From the NCBI GenBank assembly GCA_012931725.1, contig CM022948.1, forward strand, positions 68,419,622 to 68,483,621: a DNA stretch of 64,000 nucleotides, written 5' to 3'. Shown piece by piece: positions 24,768 through 38,300 of this stretch. The position numbers and the translations under genes were made by a program. Each line of letters starts with the position of its first letter. Within the stretch, counting starts at the first letter, position 1. The notes under the pieces are model-generated. The model saw only the letters and a list, made by a program, of their open reading frames with translations, searched no databases and was not told where the DNA came from. Source of the DNA: Litsea cubeba (taxonomy: Eukaryota; Streptophyta; Magnoliopsida; Laurales; Lauraceae).

Positions 24768-24887
24768 GCTCTGCGCTGCTCATCTTTATATTCGCATAAT
24801 TTGTGGAGAGAGATCAGAGACCTTTGTCTTGGCTCTGTGCTGTTCATCTTTAGATTCACATGATGCTTTGTGATTTCCAATTTTCAG

Positions 24888-25340
24888 ATATATTATGGCG
24901 ATGGATTGGGATTAATGAGAGCCACTTGGATGCTTTTCCTCAGTACACAAAAGAAGACTGGAGGACTATGATTAGGAGAAAGATATGCTTCCCGCCAGTT
25001 ATATTAATTACCCTTCGTGCAACTTGGTATGGGGATGGTGGAAAAATGCATCATTTATTGGCAGAGCGAACGGAGTTCTAACCATAAGCTAATCCACAAC
25101 ATTGTCCATTTTGGTTTTACTGCACCTAGATTAATAGTTTCATAGGGGGTGGAGTTTCTTGTTTGAGGAGACAGTTTTGTTCATTAGCAACTGGAAACTG
25201 CATGTATGATGCTTTCTTTTTACTGTGACGGTGTTTTAAGACTCTGGAAACTCCAATTAGACTCTGAAGTTGTAACCATGTTGATTTCTGGGCCTGTCTA
25301 ATCTGGTTCCATTTAATATTGGGCAGGCTTTGATTAAGTG
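24888..25340 (+). other. WDR12: Probable spliced 3'UTR exon of WDR12
   Basis: The stop codon at 24682-24684 is followed one base later by a donor-like gtaaca (gt at 24686-24687). About 200 nt downstream, after a (GA)n run, is the acceptor ttttcag at 24881-24887. The DNA after that shows no coding pattern and blends into intergenic sequence near 25.3 kb. A 3'UTR intron this close to the stop would not trigger nonsense-mediated decay. The unspliced alternative is equally readable. Confidence 0.4.
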
Positions 25341-28300
25341 ATAGAAAGCCAGTCCTGAATAAGGAGTTCTCGTAATATATGCTACTTAGCCCAATTGATT
25401 TCTAGAAAGGCAATTCAACTCTTCAACTATTAAAAGGCGGGCATAGCCCAGATGAATGAATGGAAATGCTTGGGCCTAACACTATGGCCTGTGGTAGGCT
25501 TGTGCCTGATTTGGGCCTGTGCCTCTTAACAATGGGCTGGCCCTGGATAAGGCTTTGGTTGCCTAACCCAGCCCAAACCCATATATGTGATTGAAACGAC
25601 AGGTCAAGGCCCAATCTGAAAACTGTCTGCAGATGGGTCTATTTTAATGTTCATTCCTCCCAATCTGAAAAGTGGACTTCCTACTATGTTTGTGGTGATT
25701 CTATCCACAACTTTTAGCTAATTGGCCCTACAATGACCTGGACCCTTTGTTTGTGATGACATGTAATTGGTAAAAAAATATTAAATTATAGGTAAATACA
25801 ATATAGTGTCTTGTATCAGTGAAGAAAATGTAAAAAAAAGAAGAAGTGAATACAATATAGTAACTATGGTGATTATTCATATGCCATAGATAATATGTGG
25901 ATAATGGAATGAGTTAAAAAATCATAGATTTATAATACTTGAAACTCATAGCATGTTGTGCATTATCGCTACAATTTTATGGAAGACCAGTGGGGCTATT
26001 ATCAACTGTAAAGATTAATAACTAGCTGCCATTAGCTCTATGATTAGAATTTGTTACAATGATATACTGGTATAATTTTAGCAAACAAGATTCTATTATG
26101 GCAACCGTAGGACTTGGAAATTTTATGGCTGAGGTTACCAAAATATTCCCATAATATCAATGAGATGTGAGATGTCTTTATAACAATATCAAGATAATAT
26201 TGTGATAATTCAAATATCGACGAGCTTTCTGGATTTTTCATAACTTCTGAAAATTGGGTATGAGACAAGGAATTTTCTGATTTTTTTTTTTTTTTTTTTT
26301 TATGACTCAGGGTTCCCCCTCGCCAACCCAGCCTTCGGACCTTTGGCCTGGATTCCATCGAGACTATTCCCTGCTGGGGGTACATACATAGCCACCTTGA
26401 CGGTGAATTTTTCTAAATTCAGAACTGTGTTGATTGAATAAATAAATTTGAGCTGAAGTTCATTAGATCTTTATCCACCTGAGGAGTATTATGTGATTAT
26501 TTGAACTTATTTATTTTATAATTATTCTCTCGTCCTGACCCAGGTTTATTTTTAATTCGATGTGGACATGGATATGAATATCGAGTCCAAAGCCTATGGC
26601 TGTTTGTCAGTGAGGACCCTGCCCACTTTCACTTTGTGCAGGGCATGTATAAGCTGGGCCTGTTTAATATTTGGGCTAGAGGATTAGATCAAGTGATAGA
26701 AAGCCCCCTGCCAGATAACGAGTGTCTGTAATTTAGCATCAATTTGCTAGAAAGCCATGATAAGAAGCCCAGTTTGCCCTGGCCACCCAATTGACTAAAC
26801 GGACAGGCTTGGGCCTGACATTTTGACCACATGTGCTTGGGCCACCGAAGTTGCTCTAAGATTGGCGGCATTCGTTAGTCAAGTCCAACCCAGGCCCTGG
26901 ACACCCATGTGGAGGGTCGTGCGGTTGTAAACCATTGAATTTTGTCAAATTTGGACTCGCGGCAATTCACAAAAAACAGACGTAAAGAGTGTTTGAATGG
27001 GTAACTTGATCATAGGCGGGCCATGTGACCCATAAAAAAGTGGCCATAGGACAATTTCCAAATGAATCGTCTTTCTTACATAAAAGATAAGGCTAATCAG
27101 TCTATAAAACTCACTTTTTTGGCTTAAAAGAATAGGAGAGAGGCTGCAGGGCCTACTTCTTAAAAATTCTAACTGTACAAAGTATAACCCCACAAGTTGC
27201 ATCAGTCCTCATGAAAATTTTCCTTTCGATGCCAGAAAGTTTTGGACCAAGATAATATATCTAAATATATCAGGCCTAGCACTCGGCATTAAGCCCCTAA
27301 AGTCAATGTTTGTGACAGGTTTCCATTGATTAAAGGTGAGCTCAAACAATGAAAATCTTCGAATGTATTTGGGTTAAGAGATATGTTAAATTCAAATGTA
27401 TTTGGGTTTAATTCGTATCCCTTTCCAATATGATCTGCAAAGTCAGGGTCTGCTGTTAAAGAATGTCAGCTGAAATTTCTTTCCTAATGCTCTACAGACC
27501 CTAGGATTTTCCACCATGAACGCTGAGTTTTGCCCTGGCCCATTCATACCTACCCAGACCCACTAACATGGAGTGGCCCGTGGCCGACATACACTCCACA
27601 ACATCAAAAGTATTTATAGACTAATAACATCACAATGGGGTGTTTTGGAATCCTCGAATCTCAGTACCTAGCAATCAGATTTTGTAAATCTAAGCTACCA
27701 GTGCCTCTTTTCCTTCCCCTGCCATCAATTTACCTGCAAATCTAGTTATCTGGAATTGGGTGTAAGAGAGAACAAATCAGCTCCCATAATTCAGGTTAAC
27801 CGGAAACAAACAAACATAAACCCTCATCTACACAAACCGAATATACCTGCGCTCATAATTCAGGTTAACCAGAAAAGAAACAAAAAAAAAAAAAAGGAAA
27901 CATAAACCGTCATCTACACAATAGTGAATATACCTGCACAGATTCACAAAGATCCAACTTTGCCCTGATGAGACCTCTTTTACAGTCGAGTGATTTTCAG
28001 ATGTAGAAAAGGATAGTGAAATTCCCCAGCAGCTAGAGAAACAAAGGATAAACTGAAAAAGTGGAGAAACCCAGCCTTCCACACTGATGACGGCAGATTG
28101 AGTGGTCAAAATGGGCAAAATTGTGATTTCCCTCCCCACTTGTTGTTATTGCTTTCTCCAAGAAAAATCTATCAAGAGCTCCTTCCCTGCCAATATTCAA
28201 CCAAACAGTGGCAAAGAGAATCCTACTTTGCCGCATCCAAAAATACCCTCCTTGTTTTCGGAGCTCCGGAATTCAACTTTTCTTCCATTTAACCTGCTGG

Positions 28301-28900
28301 TTTCAGAGAATAGAAAATTGGGTGGGTCGTAAATAACAGAATAACTGGACAGTCACAGGCGTTTTATGGGTCTGTAATTGACAGCATCAAAGTTCTCCCT
28401 AAAAGAACAACAATCTCAAATTTGTGTTCATTTTTCACAGCATGTAAAAGAAAAAATAAATCTTATAAGAATAATATTTGTGATGCCAAAGGAATGCCCC
28501 TTACTAATTTCTCAAGGGACAACCCTTAACATTCACTGGAAACAAAGATCATTTACATTAATCCGTAATTTGTAAAAGGTGAAAATGCCCATCAGGGTCA
28601 ATGACTTGGTTCCAGCATTGTGAAACCGGAGCAAAAAACCATTGAATGCCACATGACAATTAACCCACAAGCATTATAGATTTACCTACTCACCATGCGT
28701 GCCAATGAAGCTGGCTGCAAGACTGCACTTCATCTCCTGTTCTCATTGAGAAATGATTGGGTAAATTAATCTCCCTGATTTTCATAGATTTACAAGGGCC
28801 CGTGCTTCTCAAAGACGAAGTCTACAAATCCCATTCTGAAGCTGACCCAAAAAATCCACAGCTCCTCACATCTCTGGAGAATGCAACTTGCCCGGTCTTT
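25341..28900. other. Region between the two convergent genes
   Basis: No supported gene. Diverged copies of one repeat occur at about 25330-25620 and 26680-26930, sharing AAGTGATAGAAAGCC and CTTGGGCCTGAC-type motifs. 26281-26390 reads on the minus strand as about 90 bp ending in a 20-base A tail, possibly a SINE. About 27745-27930 holds a tandem duplication with CATCTACACAA and GAATATACCTGC. The 3'UTR of the Q-rich gene must extend some way below 29,006, but its end is not visible. Confidence 0.4.
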
Positions 28901-29005
28901 CTCTTTCTTTCTTTTCCATGTCGTACACATTGAAGATCGATAGTGTGCATAAATGCACATGATATTGATAGCATAAGAGGGAGAGCAAAATAAATTGATT
29001 TATGA

Positions 29006-32000
29006 CTAAAGCGAGAGGCATGACACTCCCTCAGGAAGATTTCTAGGCATTGGAAGGGCAGTCACATGCCTCTTAGGGTATAATTTCCGGGCAGCTGCCT
29101 CAGAGGATGAGGAGTTCTCAACTCCATCTGCATTACCCCGCCCATGGAATCTGGCAAGACGGTAGAAAACAGAAATCTTCTCCAAATCCTGGCATTCAAC
29201 TCTTACATCCAAGATTGAAGCTTTCTTCTCCAACCTGCAAGACCACAAAAGCAAAGGTGTTCAGATACTAATGCAAGTTTTCAAGCTAACAAAGGGGTTG
29301 GATTGAAATTAATTACTTAAGTCCCCTATAAGGCTTACTGGTTGGAGAATAGAGGGGCTCATGCTTTAGTTGCTAGTGCTCTATTTCTTTGTAGTGAGAT
29401 GCATCGCCACACAATATTAATCCAAAAGCTTCAAGGTCACTCACAGATCGGGCAGTTACTAGAAGCACGACCTCCTGTCTCTGCCTTTCAGAATTTTATT
29501 ATTTCTTACCAAATTGCCCTCAAAATTATCTAGTTCCTCATTCAGATAGGGCATTCATTGCCCTTTTTTCCCACTATGCAAATAACAGTAAAACGTGAGC
29601 TCTCTCTCTCCCTCCTGGGATGCACTAAGCATTCACATGGTGATGTCACCCTCCCTCCATTCATCCTGAGATGCACTAAGGATTCACATGGCAATGTTTA
29701 TGGCACCCATCCTCTCCTTCCTCTTCTTTTCTTTCTTATATATACACCCCAAATGAGCAACTTGCTTTCCCAAAAAGGGGCTTCATCTTCTCAGGAAGCA
29801 TACTTGGTAGAATCAGTGTAAGAAGGTCCCGAGTTCCTCTCATTTCCAAGCTTTCGATATCGATGTCAATGGGTTTTATTTTTAGTTTTTATAAGGCACT
29901 ATGTTGATGATCTGTGTAGGTTGTGGGGATTTTCTTTAATCGGATTCCTCTAGTTTCCAATATTTTCACTTCTATGTCAACATGTTTTATATTCAGTTTT
30001 GCATAAGGCTACGATGATCCATGTGGCTTGTGGGGATTTTCTTTGATATGTATTGGAGTGTGGTATTTCTGGATTGTGGAGATTTTGTATGACGTGTAGG
30101 AAAGCATTGATTATGGGTTGTTGTGGTTTGGTTGATATGTAATGGAGAGCAGTAATTTTGCTTAATTTGTTAATAACGGTGTCTATCTTTAAGCATACTG
30201 CTGCCCCAAAATTAAGGTTGTGAACAGATATCCAAATCTCCAAATACCCGGCATCTCCAACCCATTAAAAACCGGGTTTGGAACCTGAATTTGGTTCCAA
30301 TAGAAAATCGGTTCCAGTTAAAGAACCCATTCTCGGATCCGGTAAGAAATCGGCTCCGGTTTTGGATCCACAAGGTTCGGACCCGAGGAACCGGGACTGG
30401 ACCCGTTCACAGTGTCGGTTTTCCTTTCTGTCATGTAGAGGAGCAAAGGGGGTATTTCATTCCCATCCCATTCATCCATTATACTGCTCTCGAAAAGCCC
30501 TTTTTCTCAAAACCCTCCTTGCCATGTCCAAGAGCGAACTCCTCCCTCACCAACCCAACCCACCTCTTAAATCTCTCATGTCTCTTCAGGTATGTTAACC
30601 TATCCACCTACCTCCCTCTTTGATTTCTAAATCATCAGGCTGCAATTTCTTCCCCTCCTTCAATACCCCAAATGGCTTCCATTTTAGAGATTTTGAGAAT
30701 GTATTGAGGGCAGTTCCTCTCCTCGCGGATCGATACTGGAGAGCAAAGAAGCCTAGGGTAGAGAACGCCAGAGAAAAAGAAGAGTGTCATCACTTCTTCA
30801 ATGCACTCCACTGCACAGGAAAATGTACCAAACTAACTACTGTTCAAACAATGTCTCCTTCCTTTTCCCTTTCATTTATGGCTTTCTATTCTTTAGATAT
30901 GTCTTTTTTTTTTTGTGTGTGTGTGTGTGTGTGTGTGATTCTGTCATACACCCGAACTAGTGAGGTGGAGTCAGAACCGGAACCATGAAAAAGGTTTCTT
31001 GTCGGAAGCGGATTCAGATTGGGATCCAAATCCGGAACCATCCTTTACAAACGATTTTGGATCTGAATACAGCAGGGTTCGATTCCGGACCCGACCCGTT
31101 TGCATCCCTCATAATTGCATTATATAGATAATGGTGCTAGACCAAGACTTTAAAAACACAAAAGCAATTCGCTTGTTAAGCAACCAAGATGTAGAAACAG
31201 TGTAGTTTCATCCAGCTGAGTATTCTAGGTGCATGCATCAGCGGAGTGTAAGGATGTAAATGGGTCCCTGATTCTCCGACTACCCGGAGGTTCCGACCCA
31301 CGGAAGACCGGGTCTGGGTCCTAATATAGGCCCTGATAAGTAAACGGTTCCGGTTCCAGATCCCTTTTTTGAACCCAGGACCTAGGGTCCGGATCCACCT
31401 CAGTCCCAACCCGTGGACCCAGGACCCGACACATTCCGTGTTTGGATGTATGGTGAACTGAAGTATGGTGAGGTGAAGCATCAAATCAAGAGAGAATAAA
31501 ATATAAGGGGTTATGATGGTGTTTTGTTTTTAGTTGTTTGGTATGGAATCTTTTTGACTTTTTGTATAGAAAAGTGGAGTTTTTTTTGTCTTTTAATGGA
31601 GAAGGGAGGTTGCCTTTTTTTACTTTTTTTTTTATTCGGAGGGAATTTTAAAATTATGTACTTTTGATATGACCCCTTGTCATTTCTTGTCTGGATTCAC
31701 TTTACTTTCACTTAACTAGTTAATTGCCAAACACGCCCAATATAGATTATAGAAGCTTAGAATCTTTGAGACCTCCAAAACGTCATTGGCAGGAGATTTT
31801 CCAGAGGTAGGGTTTTTCCCCAAACCATCTGCTCCCTGCTCGGCTGGTGTGTTCAACCCCACCTCTTTGCCTTTTTTTTTTTTTTTTTTTGCTGTTGTGT
31901 TCTGGAAAGACCCACTTAGATTTCAGTCTTACTTTTCAGGTTCTGCTCATGGCTTTTGAATTGTTGGGTTTCTTTCAAAGTTGAAATGGAGGGCTCTGGG

Positions 32001-35000
32001 TGAGAACGGAACGTTGGGATTGTGTAAGGTGGAGCGTTTTTTCTTTTTTTGGGTTTTTAGATAAAATGAGGGATTTGGGGTTCTTGGATTTTGAGTTCGG
32101 GTTATGGGATGGAAGGGATTTGGATTAGAAATGGTTGCTTAAGAGGGATTTGGTTTTTTCTCCTCCATCTCTCTCCCCCTGCCTCTTTATCTTTTTTTTT
32201 TTTTTTTCTGGAAAGTCCCACTTAGATTTCAGTCTTCCTTTTTAGGTTCTACTCTAGGATTGTTGGGTTTCCTTTTAAGCTAAAATGGAGGGCTCTGGGT
32301 GAGAATGGAACGTTTGGGTTGTGGGGTGGAGAGTTTTTTTTTGGTCAAATGAGGGATTGAGGGTTTGTAGAATTTGTGTTTGGGATCTGGGTTGGACGGG
32401 ATTTGGATTAGAGGTTCTTGCTTGAGAGGGATTTGGTTTAAGCCATCATACAGAACTGGTTCCGGAACTAGGAAACTGGCTCCGAACCGGTTCCAGTTCC
32501 TCCTTCACAAAAACGGTTCCGGTTCCACCATGGACCCGGACCATAACCGACCCGTTTACATCCCTAGCGAGTGTCATACTTAAATTCCAATATCCTAAAT
32601 GGGGTCATGGTAACAATTACGGTACTGTCATGCAAAGTTTCCAGGCATTTTGCCTCATAACCTAGCAAGTTGGACTTGTGACGCTACTGCATCTGTTAAA
32701 GTCCTCAGAGATTTTGTGCATGCGAGGTTGGTTGGGGAGAGGTGTTGGTGGCATTAAATAATTATCATGTGCGACACAGACACTCCTAATATAAACATTT
32801 CTAACTTTATGATCTTATCCCTTCCATCCAACCATAAGACACTAGATTTCTACCTCTTCACTGATTTTCTTCCATTTTGTCTAATCCCACATTTCGCATT
32901 TAGAAGCCCATTTGTCATCCTTTTCTGATGCAACAAGAAGCCTATCCACTTTAACTTTTCAAAGGGCTCCAAGTTGGTAACTGAGGAGCCCCTTCCCTCT
33001 CAAAGACCTCTCTCTTCCGCAAGATTTAATATGGCCTTCAACATTTGAAATTTCTTATGAATTCGGAAGCCAGACCCACCGCTGACCACAACTAAACACA
33101 AAAAATCTTGAACGAAGCCAACAATATTAAAAATCATTAAGGTTAAGGCATGCCATCTACAACAGACGACTTGACCAGGACTGGGCAATAAGTGGAGAGC
33201 GGTGCAGAGTTGAACTAATCATCCTATTCATAGAGATGAAGAATCAATCCAATCTACTTAACGAGGGGTTATCCTCACCATTCAACGGAACAAGGTGCAT
33301 AGAGTCAAACAATATCTAGTTTTCAGGTAGATTAGAAAGTGAATATGCAGACTACTGAAGTGCACTATAATATGTAGTAGTAGTAGTATATGAGGACAAT
33401 GGTGGCATTTGCTGTGAGTGTCACCACAGAACTTGGTTCATACCTCCTCAAGTCATTTTCCAACTTCTTTCCTCTATTCATACAGTCTTCCACAACCTTT
33501 AAGTAATTATCTCCCGCCTTTTCAGAAGCCTTATCCTTTCCACATATCCTGCACAAAATTTAAAAAATTAATATCTAGAGAGGAGAAGGCCTTAACTGAG
33601 ACAAAGACTCTGGTTACTCTGTTGGTTTTTTTTTTTTTTTTTTTGGTTACTTAAATTCAGGGAACTAAATGATGCACTACTGGAAAATAGGGTACAATTT
33701 AATAAAAAAGGTACATGCATATAGGTACATTTCACCCTTTTGCCAGGGCTAGAGCAAAAACGAAACAGTGAAATGAGCACGAGGCAAGAGGGGACAGGTA
33801 ATATACCCTTCAAAAAAGAAAGCATCCAAACATCTTTGCCTTCTGTATTTTCAGAAAATAAAGTACATTTCCATGGAATATGGGTAGCTGAACAGCACCA
33901 AATTGCGTCAAAGTACATTTACAACTAAACGATGTCAATATCCCAGCTATTGCTCAGCTGGTTAGGGACATGAGTGTGAGAGAGTGGGTGATTTGACTGG
34001 GGGGAAAGAAGAAGAAAAACCCTTACATATTTCTGCAGTCAGGATGAACACCGCAATCACTTCCTGAGCCTGGCATCAGACTGCATGCATCTCCTAATGC
34101 TAACTTAGCCGAGAAGTATGCAGCACTCTCATACTCAGAAGTGGCATCCGCAGACATAATTGCTGCTGGTATGGAGCGGAAGAGTTGCTGCATTAAACGT
34201 GTTGTCAAAATAAGCCTTCTCCTTGGTCGAGCCATTGGTGGTCCATCTTCAACCATTTCAGCTTCATCTTCCACCTTCACACAGATTTCACCATTGAAAT
34301 TAATACCTGGTGTTGTAGATCTAGGAGAAGAATATAAAAAAAAATCTAGGCAGTCATACTAAAATAGTATCCACACAAGAACCATACCTTCTCAATTAGC
34401 CGGTTTGCAGCTTGTGCCCATTCAAGTTCTGCCACGCTGTAAATAACAAAATAATTTACATGTTATTAATCAAAATGAAGATATTCAATTGATTTAAGCA
34501 ACTGTCTTATCAGTTATTACCAAGTCTGAATTATACATACATTCATTTACTTATATGAATCCCGATTCATCCAAAAGAGAAGGGGGAAAATCCATAACAG
34601 CATCTCAGAGGTGAGAACTTCCAATGTGGGCTCCCCTCTCCCCAACCCTTTATTTTTCTCACACAGCCCAAGACAAATCCGCATAGGGATGAATTTAGGC
34701 TGTGTTTCTTAGGCCTGTAGGGGGCACCGGGGGATACAGGCTCAATTTTTTGGCCCGATGGTAAATGGGCCAGACTAGGCCTTCATATGCTTAAAAGACT
34801 GGGAGCAGGCCCAAACTTTATTTTTTTGAAAAGCTGGCCCGAAATATTTAGTCCTTGGTACACATTACAAATGGGATTGCCTCGGCTTGACTTTAAGTCC
34901 TGCACACTGTATACAGGCCTAAATATTAGGTCCAATAAGTAAATGAACTGAGTGCCTACAAGCTTTGGACCAGCACAGCCGACACGGCCACAACTACTTC

Positions 35001-35246
35001 AATGCAACCACAGTAGTCAAAGGCACACATTAGGCGTGTACCTAGGCTCTAGGCATATATGTGCCTTCCATGAGCTCTATGCTGTAGGCACAAGCTTACA
35101 AGCAAGCAAAATAAAGTACCAAGGTAAAGCACTTTCCAGAATATAGCTAACATACTGAATAGTGCCCTTTTTCTACACTCATTGTCACCAATATAGGTGC
35201 TGAGGTTTGTCCAATATCATTAACACATGTAAGGAGCGAAAAAGGT

Positions 35247-35327
<81 letters not shown>

Positions 35328-38300
35328 TTATTTAACAGAACAGCCTGGCTGTTCCTTTGGGCGCACCTGGATGTGGGGTTGAATGGTCTTTCAATGATAA
35401 AAATGTGAACCATCTAATCACGGGATCATTGTTTTGAAGGCCTTACTTAGAGTTAAAAATTACTAGGAGCTAGATAAAGTCATTGTGCAAACATTTTTGC
35501 ATGATCAATCCAAGAGTGTACAAAACTTAGAAGAGTGTCAAATTTGGTGAGTGCTAGTTCACAAAGGATAATGTGCGAGGGGTTTGAATTAAAATTAGAC
35601 AGGGCCAGGTGGGTCCCATAGGAGTGCTGGTTCCTTATTTCCAAAAGGCCAGTACGAGGAGACTTGTTCTTGGATCATCTTGGATATATTTTTTTAAGGC
35701 TTTTAATGGGACCTGACCCGACTCGGGCTCGGCCCTAATCAAGTTGGGTCCCGATTCTGATTTAAGTCCTTGCTGCTAATACACGCCAGACCTTCACCAT
35801 TCACCTACCACCTTGATCGGCATCTATCTAGGTGGCCCAAAAGACAGTGGGGTTTCAGCCAGCCACAAATCCACATCACACCCTTGTATCCCCCTACAAC
35901 ACAATTGGCATCCATCCAGATGGGCGCCAAGAATGAGGGGTTTTGCCAAATAATAATCCACATAATACCCATACCAATCCCCTAACCCTATGACTGGCAT
36001 GCATCTAGGTCGACGATAAACTAAGGGGCACTTTAGTAAAACCAAACCGGTTCCTTTCTATAACACTCTAATATACATGCACATGTAGGGTAATATTTTG
36101 CTAAGATGTACCTCTCATGGATTTGCGAGAAAGGAACCTTTTTACCACTGTGTGGGACACCCCATGACAAATCCAAACCCCTTCAAACTCACTAGCCCCT
36201 CATGAGTTAGCACTTACCCCAATTTGGTACTAATCTGAATAATAATCACTGTTGGATTAAATTCCAGCGGTTTCTTAAGTTACATTTTTCATAAACAATG
36301 ATTATTATTTAAATTAGTGTCAATTAGCGTGAGTGCTAACTAGTAGGGGGTTAGTGAGTGTGAGGCAGTTGGATTTGTCATGAAGTGTCTTACATGGTGG
36401 TAAAAAGCTTACCACCCATGCAAATCCGTGAAAGTGCGTGCATGTGTAGGTAGCCAGAGAGACCGAGTGACTAACAAAAGGAAGCAAATCTAGAAAACCA
36501 ATCAGCAAGCAATGTTTTATTGTGAGAATCAGCACCTGATGCTTTGAAGCCTCTGTGAACCTTGAGTAACTTCTTTGTGCCATGGTAGAAGCTCTGATGT
36601 TGCATTCTTACCTTTATTTGCTCTCACAACTGCTAAATTTTGATCAAGAGGCAATGAAGGGTGTGAAGACAAGTGTTCACTTGCTGGTACAGTGTCCACT
36701 GGACTCTGCCAGATACTAGTCTGACTTGCATGGCCAGCATTTGTTTGCTCCGTTGTTATATTTGTATGCAAGTCCTCAGAAACCTTTCCAAAAAAGAACT
36801 GCTGAGCAGCCATCTTGGCATCCCTCTGAGAACCATCCACCCCATCAGGCAGAGGCATAATCTGCCCATTTTTATAGGTTCCATAATGCTCGAACCAGGA
36901 TGGTGCCATCTGTGGATTAATCCGGGAATGTTCATTTCCTCTGAGTGACATGGTAGACGTTCCAGTGAGAGGGCCAGAATAATTCTGAGGACCATTTCGT
37001 CCCAAAATGGCCATATCCCTTGAGGGTGCATCTCCAACATGAAGATGAGAAGAAACAACAGCATTTCGATCTTCCTTTCCCTCTGAAGAAAAGCATAGCA
37101 TTTTGGGATCTGATGATGGAAAATGCATGTGTTGGGTTGCTGCACTGTGTTCATTTGCCAAAGGATCGCTGAACATGGCATTGGGACCATATGCAACCCG
37201 CTGACCTGTCTTAGCTACTTCCTCTTGAGCATCAGCACCAAATTCTGCTCCTTTAAGCCTTTTAGCACTTCTCCTACTTGGGTCAGAGTCTACACCCTTC
37301 ATGGCCAGCATTTGATGCAGCAAGGAGTACCGATGATGTGGATCACTAGACGATTTCAGAGCGCGACCAAATGATTCAATTTCATTATTGGGATTGTCGG
37401 TGCTCCGAAGGGAGAGATGTTCTGTTTGAGAAATAAGGGTATGTTCCTGCGCTGGCATTCCTCTACCGAAGTCCTGCTCGCGTGGACAAACCACAGTTTC
37501 ATGCTCTTGGAATGAACTATCTCCAGCCAGGCTGATCCTCCCATGTGGCATTTGTCGCAAGGAGCTGTTTTTGCCAGGTTGTTCACCTCCTTGGATTAAC
37601 TGCTCTGAACTAGTGGAACATGTCCCGAACTCAGACAGACCATTTCCTCCCTTGTTCATACCTTGATCATCTGCCTTCCGTCGGGCCCATGAAGCTGCTT
37701 CCAAACTACTAGTTGATGAGTGGATGGACTGAAAAAGCGGAGGAACCTTGCTTGATGGGCCACCAGATAAGCGCTGTTGAGCTGTTACATTGGTCCATAC
37801 ATTTTGCAGCCTTGGTGAGAAGCCACCATGAGAAATGCCAGGTGTAACAGGGGGTTGAGAGACTGGAGGTTGTTGGCATGAACCCCTCATATAGGAAGAG
37901 TTTGCATCCATCGGCTGTGAATGAACAGCACTGCTTGAGTAACACTGTGTGAAAGGACCACGAGCATCTGCAGGGGGGCCAAGGTTGAAAGGTAGGGTCC
38001 TGGTAGCAGCACCAGGAAAAGATGGCTGCAAAGATTGTTCTGCTCCATCATGAGAGTCACGCATCGGTCTAAAATGGGAAGCAAGTTTATTATCAGCTTG
38101 ACTTGAAAAGGAAAGATTGAGAGACTGGTCTGCTACTTGTAGACTTGGACTGGTGATGTCATGCTGGTGTGGTTGATTTCTTGGAAAAGGCATACCGGCT
38201 GTCACCGTCCCTGAGGAGTTTCCCTGCATATCAAAGTCTGAAGCGTCACTTCCAATTTTCCTGAATACTGTTTCATTTGTTTCAAGAGCTAAAGATGGTA

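Noticed and set aside
35147..35413. 88-codon serine-leucine frame
   Set aside because: Produced by the (GA)n microsatellite; no other coding support.
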